Below, one piece after another: positions 35,468-45,533 of a stretch of 64,000 nucleotides of DNA; position 1 is the stretch's first letter; every line of letters begins with the position of its first letter. The stretch comes from SAR324 cluster bacterium. Its GTDB lineage: Bacteria > SAR324 > NAC60-12. The translations under genes and the position numbers were made by a program. The stretch lies in contig JANQJU010000029.1 in NCBI GenBank assembly GCA_028281495.1, positions 62,001 to 126,000 of the forward strand. The letters are read 5' to 3'. The notes beneath the pieces were generated by a model. That model saw only the letters and a list, made by a program, of their open reading frames with translations. It was not told the DNA's origin and did not search any database.

Positions 35468-37165
35468 ATGAGGAAATCCACAAACATTCTGTTAGGGTTT
35501 ATCGCCACATTGCTCTTCTTCATGTACCCACATCGGAGCATGGCTCAAGAGGAGCGTCCTCAAGGGGGAACGTTGGTCGCAATATGTGAGCATACCCAAG
35601 GGTGGACTCGGAACTTTAATCCTTTCTTACAAAATGCCCTACAAACTGCAAAGGATTATATTTTTGAGCCTTTGGTCGTTTATAACATCATCGGAGGCAG
35701 TTATATCGTGCCTCGTCTGGCAACCAAGTTTAGCTATTCGCACGATCTCACTAGCATTACGTATAGTTTGCGCCAAGGCGTCCAATGGTCCGACGGTATG
35801 CCCTTTGATGCGGATGATGTGGTGTATACCTTTGAATTGATCCAAAGATTCCCTTCTCTAGACCGATCGGGAATCAATAGCGCTTTGGAAAGGGTGGTGA
35901 AACTCGACAGTCATACTGTGCGGTTTGAATTGAAAGAACCCGACTCTACTATCGAATGGCTGTTGGGAGAACACCCGATTGTCCCGGAACACCAGTGGCG
36001 CGATATCGAAAATCCTGCGAATTTTACCAACCCGAACCCGGTGGGGGTCGGACCATTTACCGAAATAAAGGAATTTTCATCTAGCAGTTACACACAGTGT
36101 CGGAATCCTCATTATTGGGACCTAGGAAAGCCTTTTATCGATTGTATGAAGTTTCCTGCGATGCATGGCAACGACACCATTTTAGCCGAGTTGTTAAAAG
36201 GAGAAGTCGATTGGACCGGCATTTTCATCCCTGATATCGAAGCCACGTATGTTCAGAAAAACCCTAAACACTTTCACTATTGGTTTCCACCTAACGATAA
36301 CATTTCACTTTACCTCAATACGACAAAGCAGCCCACGGACCACTTAGCCTTTCGTCGCGCTTTAAGTATGAGTCTCGACCGTGACAATATTGTGCAGATC
36401 GCCACCTATGGCTATGCCACGGTGAGCAAATACCCCACCGGCTTGGGAGAACTCTACAAAGATTGGTATGACCCTGAAGTCAATGCCGCGGTGGGTAACG
36501 TGGGAAAATATGCCCCTGAAGCAGCTCAGCGTCTGTTGGATGAACTGGGCTACCAGGATCAAAATGGGGATGGTTTTCGAGAGCTTCCTGATGGATCCCC
36601 CCTCACCCTCAAGGTAGGAGTGGTGCAAGGTTGGACCGATTGGGAAGCAGCGGTGAGGATGGTGACGGAATACTGGCAGGAAATCGGAATTCACGCCGAA
36701 CGAGAGTCACTGGGCTTCCAAGAGTGGTTGGAAGAATTGCAGCGGGGTGAATTTCAGGTATCGATAGGGTGGGGGAACATCAGCCAAAGCCCGTGGCGTT
36801 ACTATTACAACTTATTGAGTAAAGACCTCATGAAAGAAAGAGCAGCAGGTTTGAGTTGGCCCCGTTGGACTTCTCCCGAATCCGAAGACCTGTTGGATGC
36901 TTACAAGCTAACCACTAACTTGGAAGAGCAACGGCGTATTATTGGAAAATTGCAACGTTTGATTGCTGACAATGTTCCTCTCATTCCTTTGTTTTCGAAC
37001 CCCTCTTGGTATCAATACAACGATACCCGATTTGTGGGGTGGGCCACTGCGGATAATCCGTATGTGCGCCCCATGTGTTTCCATGAAAATCGTGAAAGGT
37101 TGCTGCATGTCCTAAATCTTTCCTTGCGTCCTAATGATCCGAGCCTGATGGCTCCTGCGAATTAA
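35468..37165 (+). CDS. Extracellular solute-binding protein family 5 (peptide/nickel ABC type)
   Basis: A signal peptide ends at SMAQ (about residue 27). The mature protein has the family pattern: YSLRQGVQWSDGMPFDADDVVYTFE, VGVGPF, and FRRALSMSLDRDNIV. It binds peptides or similar ligands in the periplasm. 565 residues is normal. No permease or ATPase genes are adjacent, so it is an orphan component. AAGGAAGG precedes ATG 35468. Divergent from the cyclase gene. Confidence 0.9.
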   Translation: MRKSTNILLGFIATLLFFMYPHRSMAQEERPQGGTLVAICEHTQGWTRNFNPFLQNALQTAKDYIFEPLVVYNIIGGSYIVPRLATKFSYSHDLTSITYSLRQGVQWSDGMPFDADDVVYTFELIQRFPSLDRSGINSALERVVKLDSHTVRFELKEPDSTIEWLLGEHPIVPEHQWRDIENPANFTNPNPVGVGPFTEIKEFSSSSYTQCRNPHYWDLGKPFIDCMKFPAMHGNDTILAELLKGEVDWTGIFIPDIEATYVQKNPKHFHYWFPPNDNISLYLNTTKQPTDHLAFRRALSMSLDRDNIVQIATYGYATVSKYPTGLGELYKDWYDPEVNAAVGNVGKYAPEAAQRLLDELGYQDQNGDGFRELPDGSPLTLKVGVVQGWTDWEAAVRMVTEYWQEIGIHAERESLGFQEWLEELQRGEFQVSIGWGNISQSPWRYYYNLLSKDLMKERAAGLSWPRWTSPESEDLLDAYKLTTNLEEQRRIIGKLQRLIADNVPLIPLFSNPSWYQYNDTRFVGWATADNPYVRPMCFHENRERLLHVLNLSLRPNDPSLMAPAN

Positions 37166-37185
37166 TCCGTGTGAGTTTTGTTGAC

Positions 37186-37209
37186 TTTTTACTGACATGT
37201 CAGTAAAAA
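37186..37209. promoter_or_regulatory. Perfect 24-bp palindrome, likely TetR operator 1
   Basis: Half-site TTTTTACTGACA is followed by its exact complement. It lies 24-47 bases before the tetR ATG at 37233, an ideal place for autorepression. The core TTTACT-N2-CATG-N2-AGTAAA recurs before the exporter gene. Confidence 0.85.
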
Positions 37210-37232
37210 TAGAAATAATTTGCGAGGTGATT

Positions 37233-37808
37233 ATGAGAGAAAAAATATTAAATTTAGCGATGGCACAGCTCAAGGCGGGGGGGTATGAAAGCCTCAATTT
37301 TGCCAAGATTGCAGAAGCATTATCAACAACTCGTCCTAATATTCACTATCACTTTAAAAACAAAGAAGGGTTGGCTTTTGAGGTCACTAAAATTTACGCG
37401 GCGAAAAAGTTGGAGATGATGCAACAACTTGCTCAGGCCAATGCCGGAAACTTTCCTGGATTTCTCGCAGATTTAGAAGAAATTTTGATCACTCAGATCA
37501 ACACAAGTAATGGCACAATCGGGTGTGTCTGCAATCAAATGATCAAAGAAATCAACATTCCTAGTCATTTAAAAGCCGTAGCTCAAACCAACTTTGATGA
37601 GGTTTGTGAGGTTTTCCACGGTTTGATTAAAGACTCACAAGCCGCAGGAACGATTTCGAAAATCGTCGATCCAGAAAGTTTGGCATTCATGACTCAGGCC
37701 ATGATAATGGGAATCGTCCAAGTTTCGTTAACCAAAGAAGATCCCCATCGCTTTACCGAGAAGATCAAAGGTACACTGGTCAATTGGGTTCGTCTGTATT
37801 CAGGCTAA
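37233..37808 (+). CDS. TetR-family transcriptional repressor
   Basis: The N-terminal helix-turn-helix reads ILNLAMAQLKAGGYESLNFA, then IAEALSTTRPNIHYHFKNKEG, the usual TetR recognition region. The rest is a helical ligand-binding domain containing TSNGTIGCVCNQM, as in YjdC/AcuR-like TetR subfamilies. 191 residues from ATG 37233, which has GAGGTGA upstream. A perfect palindrome lies just before the start and a matching site before the next gene, an MMPL exporter. Repression of both, relieved by an exported compound, is the simple model. Confidence 0.93.
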   Translation: MREKILNLAMAQLKAGGYESLNFAKIAEALSTTRPNIHYHFKNKEGLAFEVTKIYAAKKLEMMQQLAQANAGNFPGFLADLEEILITQINTSNGTIGCVCNQMIKEINIPSHLKAVAQTNFDEVCEVFHGLIKDSQAAGTISKIVDPESLAFMTQAMIMGIVQVSLTKEDPHRFTEKIKGTLVNWVRLYSG

Positions 37809-37826
37809 AAAATTTTGATCAATTTA

Positions 37827-37846
37827 TTTACTTTCATGTAAGTAAA
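37827..37846. promoter_or_regulatory. TetR operator 2, upstream of the MMPL exporter
   Basis: TTTACTTTCATGTAAGTAAA is a palindrome with one mismatched pair and shares the TTTACT..CATG..AGTAAA core with the site at 37186-37209. It ends 15 bases before the exporter ATG at 37862. Confidence 0.8.
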
Positions 37847-37861
37847 ATTGGAGAGAAAATT

Positions 37862-40192
37862 ATGAAAAAAAAAGAAGGAAAGGAATTTTCGGTCAAGTGG
37901 GCCGAATGGGTATTGAACCACAAACTGTTGGTGACGATTGGAGTTCTACTGATTGTGGCCGCAGCAGGAAGTGGTATGGCGCGATTAACCATGTCTTCCG
38001 ATTACCGTTATTTTTTTAAAGAGGGCAATGAGCAACGGTTGGCGTTTGATCAACTCCAAAAGATTTATACCAAAGATGACACGGCAATTGTGGCCATTCA
38101 AGCGCCTGAAGGGGATGTGTTTAATCCGAAGACGCTTGCTTTAGTTCAGGAGTTTACGGATGCGGCGTGGCAAGCGCCCTATTCTTATCGAGTGGACAGC
38201 ATCACGAATTTTCAGAATACCGTTGCGACGGAGGACGAGTTGGTGGTCCGTGATCTTTTCCGGGAGGGGGATGTGTTGGACCAAGCACAGCTCGATTATA
38301 TTCGGAACACGGCATTGAATGAGCCGTTGCTAGCGGGCCAGTTAGTCTCTACGGATGGAAAAGCAACTGCGATTAATGTCCGATTCAATCTCCCTGGAAA
38401 GACGCCTTTTGAGGTGAGTGAAGTTGCTACCTATATTCGAGAATTGGCGGCAAGTTTTCAAAAGGACTATCCTGAGCACCAGTTCCGCTTCTCCGGAATC
38501 ATCATGATGAACAATGCCTTCAATGAAGCAGGCTTGAAGGACATGATGACGCTGACTCCACTGATGTACCTAGTTTTGATCGGGATCACGGTTTTTTTCT
38601 TGAAGAGCTTTTTTGGAACGCTGGCCACTTTGGCCGTGCTTTTTCTTTCCGTGATTGCAGGAATGGGAATCGGGGGATACTTAGGGATTCCAATCACCCC
38701 CCCTTCTGCTATCGCGCCAACTGTGATTCTCACACTGGCCATTGCCGATTCCGTGCATGTTCTCAAATCCATTTTTTTCTTGATGGGGCGCGGAGTTGCC
38801 AAACGAGAAGCCATCATTGAAGGGGTACGGGTCAACTTTCAGCCTGTTTTCTTGACGAGTTTGACGACCGCGATTGGATTTCTTGCACTCAATAGTGCTG
38901 ATACGCCACCCTTGCATGATCTGGGTAATCTCACTGCGGTAGGGGTTGGGTTTGCCTTCTTGTTTTCGGTCACGATTCTTCCCGTGATGATCAGCGTGCT
39001 TCCGATCAAAGTCAAACAAGTCGGTTTTGTGGATGAGAGTAAACGATGGTCGGGAAAGTTGAGTCAATTTGTACACATCAATCGTTTTCCAGTCCTGATT
39101 GTGACTATGCTGGGAGCCATCGCCCTGTTTTTTCAGGTTCCGAACATTCGGTTGAATGACCAATTCGTTCGATATTTTTCGGAGGAGCTGGAATTCAGAC
39201 AGCATTCGGATTGGATCATCGACAACATGGCAGGTATCTACCAGGTAGAGTTTCATCTCCAATCTTCAGGACCACAGGGGTTGACCGATCCGGAATTTCT
39301 CAAAACAGTGGATGACTTTGTGAACATGTATCGTGAAATACCCGAAGTGACTCATGTGAATTCCATCACGGATACATTCAAGCGATTGAACAAAAACATG
39401 CATGGTGATGACGCGTTGTATTATGCCCTCCCCGAACAATCGGATTTGGCTTCTCAGTATTTGCTCCTCTATGAAATGAGTTTGCCTTACGGGTTGGATC
39501 TGAACAATCAGATCGATATTGACAAGTCTTCCACTCGCGTCATCGTGACATTCACCGACGTGGATACCAATAAAATGATTGAAATTGGAAAAGCGGGGGA
39601 AGACTGGCTCAAAGCCAATGCACCAGAATACATGCATACGATTGCTACAAGTCCCACGGTGATGTTCTCCCGGATCACTCATAACAATGTGAAATCGATG
39701 TTTTGGGGAACACTTCTCGCTTTTGGACTGATCACCTTGACGCTCATCGTGGCACTGAGAAGTATCAAGTATGGTCTTATCAGCCTCTTTCCCAATTTGA
39801 TTCCCGCAGGAATGGCCCTCGGTGTGTGGAGCCTTGGTATTGGGCAAGCCGGGTTCGCCATTTCTGTGGTTGCCTCAGTCACTTTAGGGGTTGTGGTGGA
39901 TGATACCGTCCACTTTTTGACCAAATATGTTCGGGCCAAACGTGAAAAAGAACTTCAGGCGGTGGAAGCGATCCGGGATTCTTTTGCGAATGTCGGTTCT
40001 GCTTTGGTTGCCACAAGCACCATCCTGGTGGCGGGATTTGGGGTGATGATGATGTCGACTTTCAAAATGAATTGGGTGTTAGGGGCGTTGTCTGCAATGA
40101 CGATTGCTTTGGCTTTGTTTATCGATTTTTCGTTTCTACCGGCCCTCTTGTCTATTGTGGATAATGACAAAAAGGCCGCTAAGAAAGCATAA
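37862..40192 (+). CDS. MMPL/RND-superfamily exporter
   Basis: 776 residues with two similar halves, each with a lone helix, a large extracytoplasmic loop and five clustered helices. LTMSSDYRYFFKEGNEQRLA, IAPTVILTLAIADSVHVLKS and TLGVVVDDTVHFLTKYVRA are typical of the hydrophobe exporters grouped as MMPL; the Asp pairs in helices 4 and 10 carry protons. ATG 37862 has GGAGAG upstream. It is controlled, by position, through the TetR gene ahead of it. Candidate cargo is a lipid or hydrophobic toxicant. Confidence 0.9.
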   Translation: MKKKEGKEFSVKWAEWVLNHKLLVTIGVLLIVAAAGSGMARLTMSSDYRYFFKEGNEQRLAFDQLQKIYTKDDTAIVAIQAPEGDVFNPKTLALVQEFTDAAWQAPYSYRVDSITNFQNTVATEDELVVRDLFREGDVLDQAQLDYIRNTALNEPLLAGQLVSTDGKATAINVRFNLPGKTPFEVSEVATYIRELAASFQKDYPEHQFRFSGIIMMNNAFNEAGLKDMMTLTPLMYLVLIGITVFFLKSFFGTLATLAVLFLSVIAGMGIGGYLGIPITPPSAIAPTVILTLAIADSVHVLKSIFFLMGRGVAKREAIIEGVRVNFQPVFLTSLTTAIGFLALNSADTPPLHDLGNLTAVGVGFAFLFSVTILPVMISVLPIKVKQVGFVDESKRWSGKLSQFVHINRFPVLIVTMLGAIALFFQVPNIRLNDQFVRYFSEELEFRQHSDWIIDNMAGIYQVEFHLQSSGPQGLTDPEFLKTVDDFVNMYREIPEVTHVNSITDTFKRLNKNMHGDDALYYALPEQSDLASQYLLLYEMSLPYGLDLNNQIDIDKSSTRVIVTFTDVDTNKMIEIGKAGEDWLKANAPEYMHTIATSPTVMFSRITHNNVKSMFWGTLLAFGLITLTLIVALRSIKYGLISLFPNLIPAGMALGVWSLGIGQAGFAISVVASVTLGVVVDDTVHFLTKYVRAKREKELQAVEAIRDSFANVGSALVATSTILVAGFGVMMMSTFKMNWVLGALSAMTIALALFIDFSFLPALLSIVDNDKKAAKKA

Positions 40193-41620
40193 TCAGAGAG
40201 GAGTCACCTGGAGGGCATCTTCCAAATCGTCAACGGAAGGGTCCCCTACAAAGCGGTAGCGTTGGCCGGTGGTGAGGGTGATGATGAATTCGATGCGACT
40301 TTCGGTATTGAAGGTATACACATTGTTTTCAAGGATGCCGTCCCCCTCGATGACTTCAACAGAAACCACGGAGTCACCAAAACGGATTTCTTGCTCATCG
40401 AAAAACAGGTCAATGGTTCCATCTCCATTCAAATCGATGGGGTCGGGGCTGCCATCCTCGGTATTAGATGCTCCTCCACTCGTCCCATTGGGATTGTCTT
40501 CGACGGTGACAGTGAGGTTCACCGAAAAACCAGACGTGTCGCGTCCAGGTTGAGCGGCTAGGTCATAGGCGGCGATCATATGCGCAGTGCTTGTCCAGGT
40601 GCTGGGATCGGATGTAAAGATTACGGCCTGATTGATTTGAAAGTCAGCCGTGAAAGTCCAAGCGTTGGTGGAGTCTTCTAACTGTGAACGGGTGAGTTGG
40701 ATGTCCTCGTGGTCTTGTGTGAGTTCTGCCGCGACCGTGGGAATCGTCGGACTGCCAAAGCTATCATTCACAAATGTGGACACACTCGATAGTTGAATGG
40801 GGGTATCAGGACGTGTGCTGTGAGTGCAGCCTGAATCGGTGGTGCACCACACAAAATCGCCGCTACTCCCGCTTTGGTAAAGGAGATCACCGCGTCGCAA
40901 ATCGGTATCGGTGATATCAGCAAACACCAAACGAACCGTGTGGGTGCCTTGCAAAGCTTCGGCAATGCCTGAGGTGCCCAGGATGAATGTGGTGTCAATG
41001 TAACCAAAATAGATTTCCAATCGGGTTACGAACGCTTCTTCATCAGATGGAAAAGGAGAGCCGTCGCAACAAGTAAAAGACCCTGGGGTTTGGATGCCCT
41101 GTGCTAAATCAAACTCATGCAGATCGCTCTCGACATACGACGTGGCTTGAGACGGATCGATCACATCTCCTAAAATCGGACCTACACTGTAGCCCAGATT
41201 CCTACCCACCATGACACCCGCATAATAGGATTTTCCAGAAACGGCGGATGGCGTCACACACGCGATGGCATCAGGTGACGTGCAATTCGTTTCCACCGAT
41301 TGTGCCGTGGATGGGGTAGCTTGCGCGGTAGATAAGTCAGTTTGCAGGGTGGATGGACCCGAAGCAAGTCCTGTGGATTGCACCAAAGATGAGGAGACCG
41401 AACGAATTTGAGGTGCTACGGCCAAGTGACTGCTAGTGAAGACGGTGGTGGAAACGCCTCGGGTGGATTCGGAGTCATCACTGTCAAAATTGTTGTTGTC
41501 TCCAGAGCTATCGTTGCCTCCGCCATCGCTGCCCCCACAGGCGACAGCGGTGACAACGAGAAAAGCCAAAGCGATTCGGGAAAGCCAGGTTGATGATGAG
41601 ATTTTGAATGAGAAAAACAT
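40193..41620 (-). CDS. Secreted lipoprotein of unknown function
   Basis: A signal sequence ends in a lipobox (VTAVAC-GGS), followed by a low-complexity GGNDSSGDNNN linker. The 475-residue protein has paired cysteines (TCCDGS, CTTDSGC) and a DLNGDGTIDLFFD segment resembling a calcium-binding EF-hand/dockerin loop near the C-terminus. AGGAGGG precedes ATG 41620. No family is recognised. It abuts the exporter gene with zero spacing, both stops meeting at 40192/40193. Confidence 0.8.
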   Translation of the reverse strand: MFFSFKISSSTWLSRIALAFLVVTAVACGGSDGGGNDSSGDNNNFDSDDSESTRGVSTTVFTSSHLAVAPQIRSVSSSLVQSTGLASGPSTLQTDLSTAQATPSTAQSVETNCTSPDAIACVTPSAVSGKSYYAGVMVGRNLGYSVGPILGDVIDPSQATSYVESDLHEFDLAQGIQTPGSFTCCDGSPFPSDEEAFVTRLEIYFGYIDTTFILGTSGIAEALQGTHTVRLVFADITDTDLRRGDLLYQSGSSGDFVWCTTDSGCTHSTRPDTPIQLSSVSTFVNDSFGSPTIPTVAAELTQDHEDIQLTRSQLEDSTNAWTFTADFQINQAVIFTSDPSTWTSTAHMIAAYDLAAQPGRDTSGFSVNLTVTVEDNPNGTSGGASNTEDGSPDPIDLNGDGTIDLFFDEQEIRFGDSVVSVEVIEGDGILENNVYTFNTESRIEFIITLTTGQRYRFVGDPSVDDLEDALQVTPL

Positions 41621-41793
41621 ACGCCCTCCTGTATAGAATAATCGGATAGTAAAATGCTGGATGAACCGGGAAAGAGAACACGATAGCTTCAGCTTTTGTG
41701 CCAAGTTCTACACAAGGAATTTCAGAGGGATCGACGCGATACAACGGGAGCCGTATCATGTTGAAACAAGAAATCCCTTGCCTAAAAAGATGT

Positions 41794-41839
41794 GAAACAA
41801 GAATAGACTTGTTTCCTATCGAACTCGTTTCTTATCGGA
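41794..41839. repeat. Hairpin and imperfect 16-bp tandem repeat after the YdcF-like gene
   Basis: GAAACAAG (41794-41801) pairs with CTTGTTTC (41808-41815). CTTGTTTCCTATCGAA (41808-41823) is repeated as CTCGTTTCTTATCGGA, reaching the stop codon at 41840. The hairpin may terminate the minus-strand gene. Confidence 0.6.
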
Positions 41840-42490
41840 TTAGACGTTTTTCACAAACCCCACATTGCGGTCTGTGAAGCGATACACCAGATATTTGATC
41901 CCCTCGAGAACATAGGTGGTGATGCCCAGATCGACGGTCCACCAATTGGATTCATCAAATAAAATATTGGGTGCTCCCATCGCTTCCACCCGAATACCAC
42001 TACCATCCAGTACCTTTTCAAAGGCATACAGGGCGCGGCGTGAATGAAAAGCATCTGTGACCAAAATGAGGTGCTTGAGGTTGTGTTCCTGAGAAAATTT
42101 TAGCAAATCGTAGGCTTCGTCAAAGGTGGAAGTGGCTCCCCCTTTCAACGAGGGCACAACGCGGTACGGCACATCGGCCTTCATGATTTTTAAAATGCGT
42201 TTGGCCCGGTCGGCCGGGCGTTTGACCATATCTTTAAATTCTTCTGCGACCATGCGTTTACTTTCGTCGGTGATCAGGAGTTCCTTGGCATAGCCTTCCT
42301 TATGCAATTGGACGGCATAGGGCATCCGTGTGAACAGATTTCCCCCCAGCATGACCAAGGCATCTGCGCCTTTTGTGCCATTTTTGATAGTGAAAAAATG
42401 AGCGTATTGCGTCAGGAAAAAAGCGTGCTGCCAGATCACCACACCCCCCATAAGTGTAAGAATTCCAAGGATAATCAAAAACTTTCGCAT
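41840..42490 (-). CDS. YdcF/SanA-type DUF218 membrane protein
   Basis: One N-terminal helix, then the DUF218 fold: GADALVMLGGN, AKELLITDE, STFDEAYDLLKF and LILVTDAFHSRRALYAFEKV. Family members such as ElyC and SanA act in envelope integrity or cell-wall precursor supply; the reaction is unknown. 216 residues with AGGAA before ATG 42490. Divergent from trpC. Confidence 0.82.
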   Translation of the reverse strand: MRKFLIILGILTLMGGVVIWQHAFFLTQYAHFFTIKNGTKGADALVMLGGNLFTRMPYAVQLHKEGYAKELLITDESKRMVAEEFKDMVKRPADRAKRILKIMKADVPYRVVPSLKGGATSTFDEAYDLLKFSQEHNLKHLILVTDAFHSRRALYAFEKVLDGSGIRVEAMGAPNILFDESNWWTVDLGITTYVLEGIKYLVYRFTDRNVGFVKNV

Positions 42491-42598
42491 GATTCCTGCT
42501 TTCCTTTTAAATAGATTGTGATTTTGAAAGGTTGGACTAAAGAAGTTTGGAGTTTGAAGTTAGAAATACGACATGGACACCAATCCAGGAGGCTTCTC

Positions 42599-43438
42599 TT
42601 GAAAACTTTTTTAGATCAAGTTTGTGAACAAAAATTTACCGAAATCGCACTGCATCAGGAACAAATCTCAGAAGCTGACTTGCGTCAGCAAGTGGAACAA
42701 CTCCCCCCAGTTCCTTCCTTTTCACAAGCGCTGTTGAGACCCCCCGGAGCGCCACTTTCCATCATTGCCGAGGTGAAGGCCAAAGCACCTGGACGAGAGA
42801 ATGTGAAAGTCTTGGATCTTGATCAAATCGTCACCGAGTATCAAGCAGGGGGGGTGCAAGCGCTATCGGTGTTGACTGATGAATCCCACTTCGGTGGGTC
42901 GCTGGAAACATTAGCCACGGTTCGGCAAAAAACGACATTACCACTCTTGCATAAGGAATTCATTGTAGACCCGTATCAATTGTTGCAAGGACGGCTTCGA
43001 GGAGCCAGCGCTGCTTTGATTTTGGTGTATTACTTCTCAGAAATTGAATTGGAGCAGATGATCGAACACGCTCGCCAGATGGGAGTGCAAGCAGTAGTGG
43101 AATGCTCATTGTCCGAAGAACTCCCTCGTGCCTTGAGCGCGAATCCCGATATTTTATTGATCAACAATCGTCCGATTGCTGCCATTCCCGCAAATCCCTC
43201 GCGCACCTATCAGCAGGGGAGTGTGGAGGTGAGCGTTCAGTGGTGGAGCGACACTCCAGAACTACGCGAATGGAAGGCACAGGACGGCAAGTGCCTGATT
43301 AGTGCCAGTTGTATCAGCGAGCCTAGCCATGTGCAGAAATTGGTCGATTTACCCTATGATGCGATCTTGATTGGCAATGCGGCCATGAAGGCTTCCAATC
43401 GGATCGAGTTTTTACAAAGTCTCCAAGTGACTCCATAG
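42599..43438 (+). CDS. trpC: Indole-3-glycerol-phosphate synthase TrpC
   Basis: TrpC closes the indole ring in tryptophan synthesis. The barrel carries IIAEVKAKAPG (catalytic Lys), SVLTDESHFGGS, LLHKEFIVDPYQL and VVECSLSEEL. The likely start is TTG 42599, which has AGGAGG six bases upstream; a GTG at 42518 is open but lacks a site. 279 residues. No other trp gene is here, so the pathway is dispersed. It is followed by a receiver protein and murJ on the same strand. Confidence 0.87.
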   Translation: MKTFLDQVCEQKFTEIALHQEQISEADLRQQVEQLPPVPSFSQALLRPPGAPLSIIAEVKAKAPGRENVKVLDLDQIVTEYQAGGVQALSVLTDESHFGGSLETLATVRQKTTLPLLHKEFIVDPYQLLQGRLRGASAALILVYYFSEIELEQMIEHARQMGVQAVVECSLSEELPRALSANPDILLINNRPIAAIPANPSRTYQQGSVEVSVQWWSDTPELREWKAQDGKCLISASCISEPSHVQKLVDLPYDAILIGNAAMKASNRIEFLQSLQVTP

Positions 43439-43465
43439 CCCCCAACCCCTCACTCAAGGATTGCT

Positions 43466-43912
43466 ATGAAAAAGAATGCGAATCTTACCCCTCTCAACAT
43501 CTTAGTGGTGGATGACGACGACAACATCCGAACCATGCTGAACAAAGCATTGACGAAGTTCGGACACCACGTGAGTCTTGAAAAAAGTGCCGAAGAGGCC
43601 TTAGCAGCACTTCAACGAAGTCATTTCCATGTGGTGATTTCAGATATTCGGATGAGCGAGATGACCGGTGTGGAATTGCTACGGGAAATCAAGGAAATGA
43701 ATGCGCTGATCCAGGTTTATATCATGACTGCCCATAGCAATTTGGAATATGTCATCCAGTGTATGAAAAGTGGGGCTTACGATTATTTTGAAAAGCCTCT
43801 CAAAATTGAAGATGTGCTAGAAACGATTCAAGAGGCATCTCGACGTGTTTCCAAATGGAACAAATTGTATTCAAAATACATGTTAGACGCCCGCAATAAA
43901 GCAAACGAGTAG
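43466..43912 (+). CDS. Single-domain response regulator
   Basis: A CheY-like receiver: ILVVDDDDNIR (acidic pocket), VVISDIRMSEMTG (phospho-Asp), IMTAHS and YFEKPL (Thr and Lys). There is no output domain in 148 residues, only a short helical tail. It likely relays phosphate or binds a partner. The sensor kinase is not in the window. AAGGA precedes ATG 43466. Confidence 0.9.
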   Translation: MKKNANLTPLNILVVDDDDNIRTMLNKALTKFGHHVSLEKSAEEALAALQRSHFHVVISDIRMSEMTGVELLREIKEMNALIQVYIMTAHSNLEYVIQCMKSGAYDYFEKPLKIEDVLETIQEASRRVSKWNKLYSKYMLDARNKANE

Positions 43913-43921
43913 TTTTTCCTC

Positions 43922-45529
43922 ATGTCCAAACCCGCTCCTGTGTCATCCTCTTCTGGCTCGAAGGACACTCCCGCTTCGAGCAAACGTCAGATTGTACGAA
44001 GTGCTGGAATCATCACCTTGTTTACTTTGATTTCCCGGATTCTAGGGGCGGTTCGCGATTTGGTCATTGCGCATGTGTTTGGGGCTGGGATGATCACGGA
44101 TGCGTTCATTCAAGCCTTCACAATTCCTAATGTATTGCGCCGATTGACTGCGGAAGGTTCGATGACGTTAGCATTCATTCCGCTGTATACGGAACTACGA
44201 GAGAAGCGAGATCCGGTGCGCGCCAAGCAGTTTGCCCAACAAGCATTGGGGTTGGTGTTGTGGGCAACCGTCTTTTTGACAGCTTTGGGGATGATCTTCA
44301 GCCCACAAATGGTGTTGTTAGTGGCGACGGGATTCCGTGAAGATCCGGAAAAATTTGCACTCACCGTCGACCTCACGCGATTGATGTTTCCCTATTTGAT
44401 CTTCGTGTCGGTGGTGGCGTGGGCGATGGGCGTGTTGAATGCTGAAAAGCGGTTTGCAGCACCGGCGGCAGCTCCTATTTTGCTCAACATCGGTATCATT
44501 GGGGCGGCTTGGTGGGTGTCACCGCAGTTGGAACAACCCATTGTGGGAATTGGCTGGGGCGTATTGCTGGGAGGCTTAATGCAAGTGCTATTGCAAGTCC
44601 CTGCATTGCGAAAGTTACCACAATCTCTGTGGCCTAAATGGCCCTGGCATGACCCGGATATTCATCGTCTATTGCGCTTGTTGGGACCGTCTTTGTTTGG
44701 AGTGGCGGTGTATCAGATCAACATCATTGTACTACGCAACATCGCTAGTTTTTTGCCCTCCGGACAAGTCACGTATTATTACAACGCCAATCGTCTGACT
44801 GAATTGGTGTTGGGTTTGTTTGCATTTGCCTTCACCACGGCAAGTTTTCCTAACCTGAGCGAACAAACGGCCAAAGCGGATTGGGAGGAAGCAGTGAAGA
44901 CACTCCGATTTACTTTCACTGCGACGCTGTTCATCGTATTGCCTGCCACAGTCGGACTCATTGCCGCAGCAGAACCCATCATCACGATGCTGTACTTTCA
45001 CGGGCAATACACACTGGTGGATGTCAACAAGACCATTCCGACTCTGCAAGCGTTTGCCGTGGGGATTCCTGCTGTGGCTTCGATCCGTTTGTTGGTTGCC
45101 CTATTTTATGCTTTGCAAGACACCAAGACCCCGGTGGTGGTGTCTTTCTTCAGTTTGCTGGTGACGGGAGGGTTGGGCTGGTGGTTGAGCTTATCTTATG
45201 AAGTTGTCGGGTTGGCTTGGGGACTTTCGGGTGGAACATGGTTTCAGTTTTTTCTGCTCGTGTTTTTTCTCAGGTTGCAGAAAGGCTTTCCTCGGGGCTG
45301 GTGGGCTTGGAGCAATATCACCAAGTATGCTTTGGCAGCAGGAATGATGGGGGGGGCGGCATGGTATGGCTCCCAATTCGGAGATTGGGAGCGTGGCATT
45401 GCCCTTTGGAAAAATTGGGTGGTTTTTATAAGCGTGATCAGCGGTTCCGCCGGATTGTATTTTGCATTTCTATTGTTGCTCCGCGATTCCCAAGCATTGC
45501 GATGGTTGCGGTTGATCCGGCGGCGTTAA
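43922..45529 (+). CDS. murJ: Lipid II flippase MurJ
   Basis: MurJ moves lipid II across the inner membrane for peptidoglycan synthesis. RSAGIITLFTLISRILGAVRDLVIAH, DAFIQAFTIPNVLRRLTAEGSM and about fourteen helices over 535 residues identify it. It lies 9 bases after the response regulator. Confidence 0.94.
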   Translation: MSKPAPVSSSSGSKDTPASSKRQIVRSAGIITLFTLISRILGAVRDLVIAHVFGAGMITDAFIQAFTIPNVLRRLTAEGSMTLAFIPLYTELREKRDPVRAKQFAQQALGLVLWATVFLTALGMIFSPQMVLLVATGFREDPEKFALTVDLTRLMFPYLIFVSVVAWAMGVLNAEKRFAAPAAAPILLNIGIIGAAWWVSPQLEQPIVGIGWGVLLGGLMQVLLQVPALRKLPQSLWPKWPWHDPDIHRLLRLLGPSLFGVAVYQINIIVLRNIASFLPSGQVTYYYNANRLTELVLGLFAFAFTTASFPNLSEQTAKADWEEAVKTLRFTFTATLFIVLPATVGLIAAAEPIITMLYFHGQYTLVDVNKTIPTLQAFAVGIPAVASIRLLVALFYALQDTKTPVVVSFFSLLVTGGLGWWLSLSYEVVGLAWGLSGGTWFQFFLLVFFLRLQKGFPRGWWAWSNITKYALAAGMMGGAAWYGSQFGDWERGIALWKNWVVFISVISGSAGLYFAFLLLLRDSQALRWLRLIRRR

Positions 45530-45533
45530 AGCT

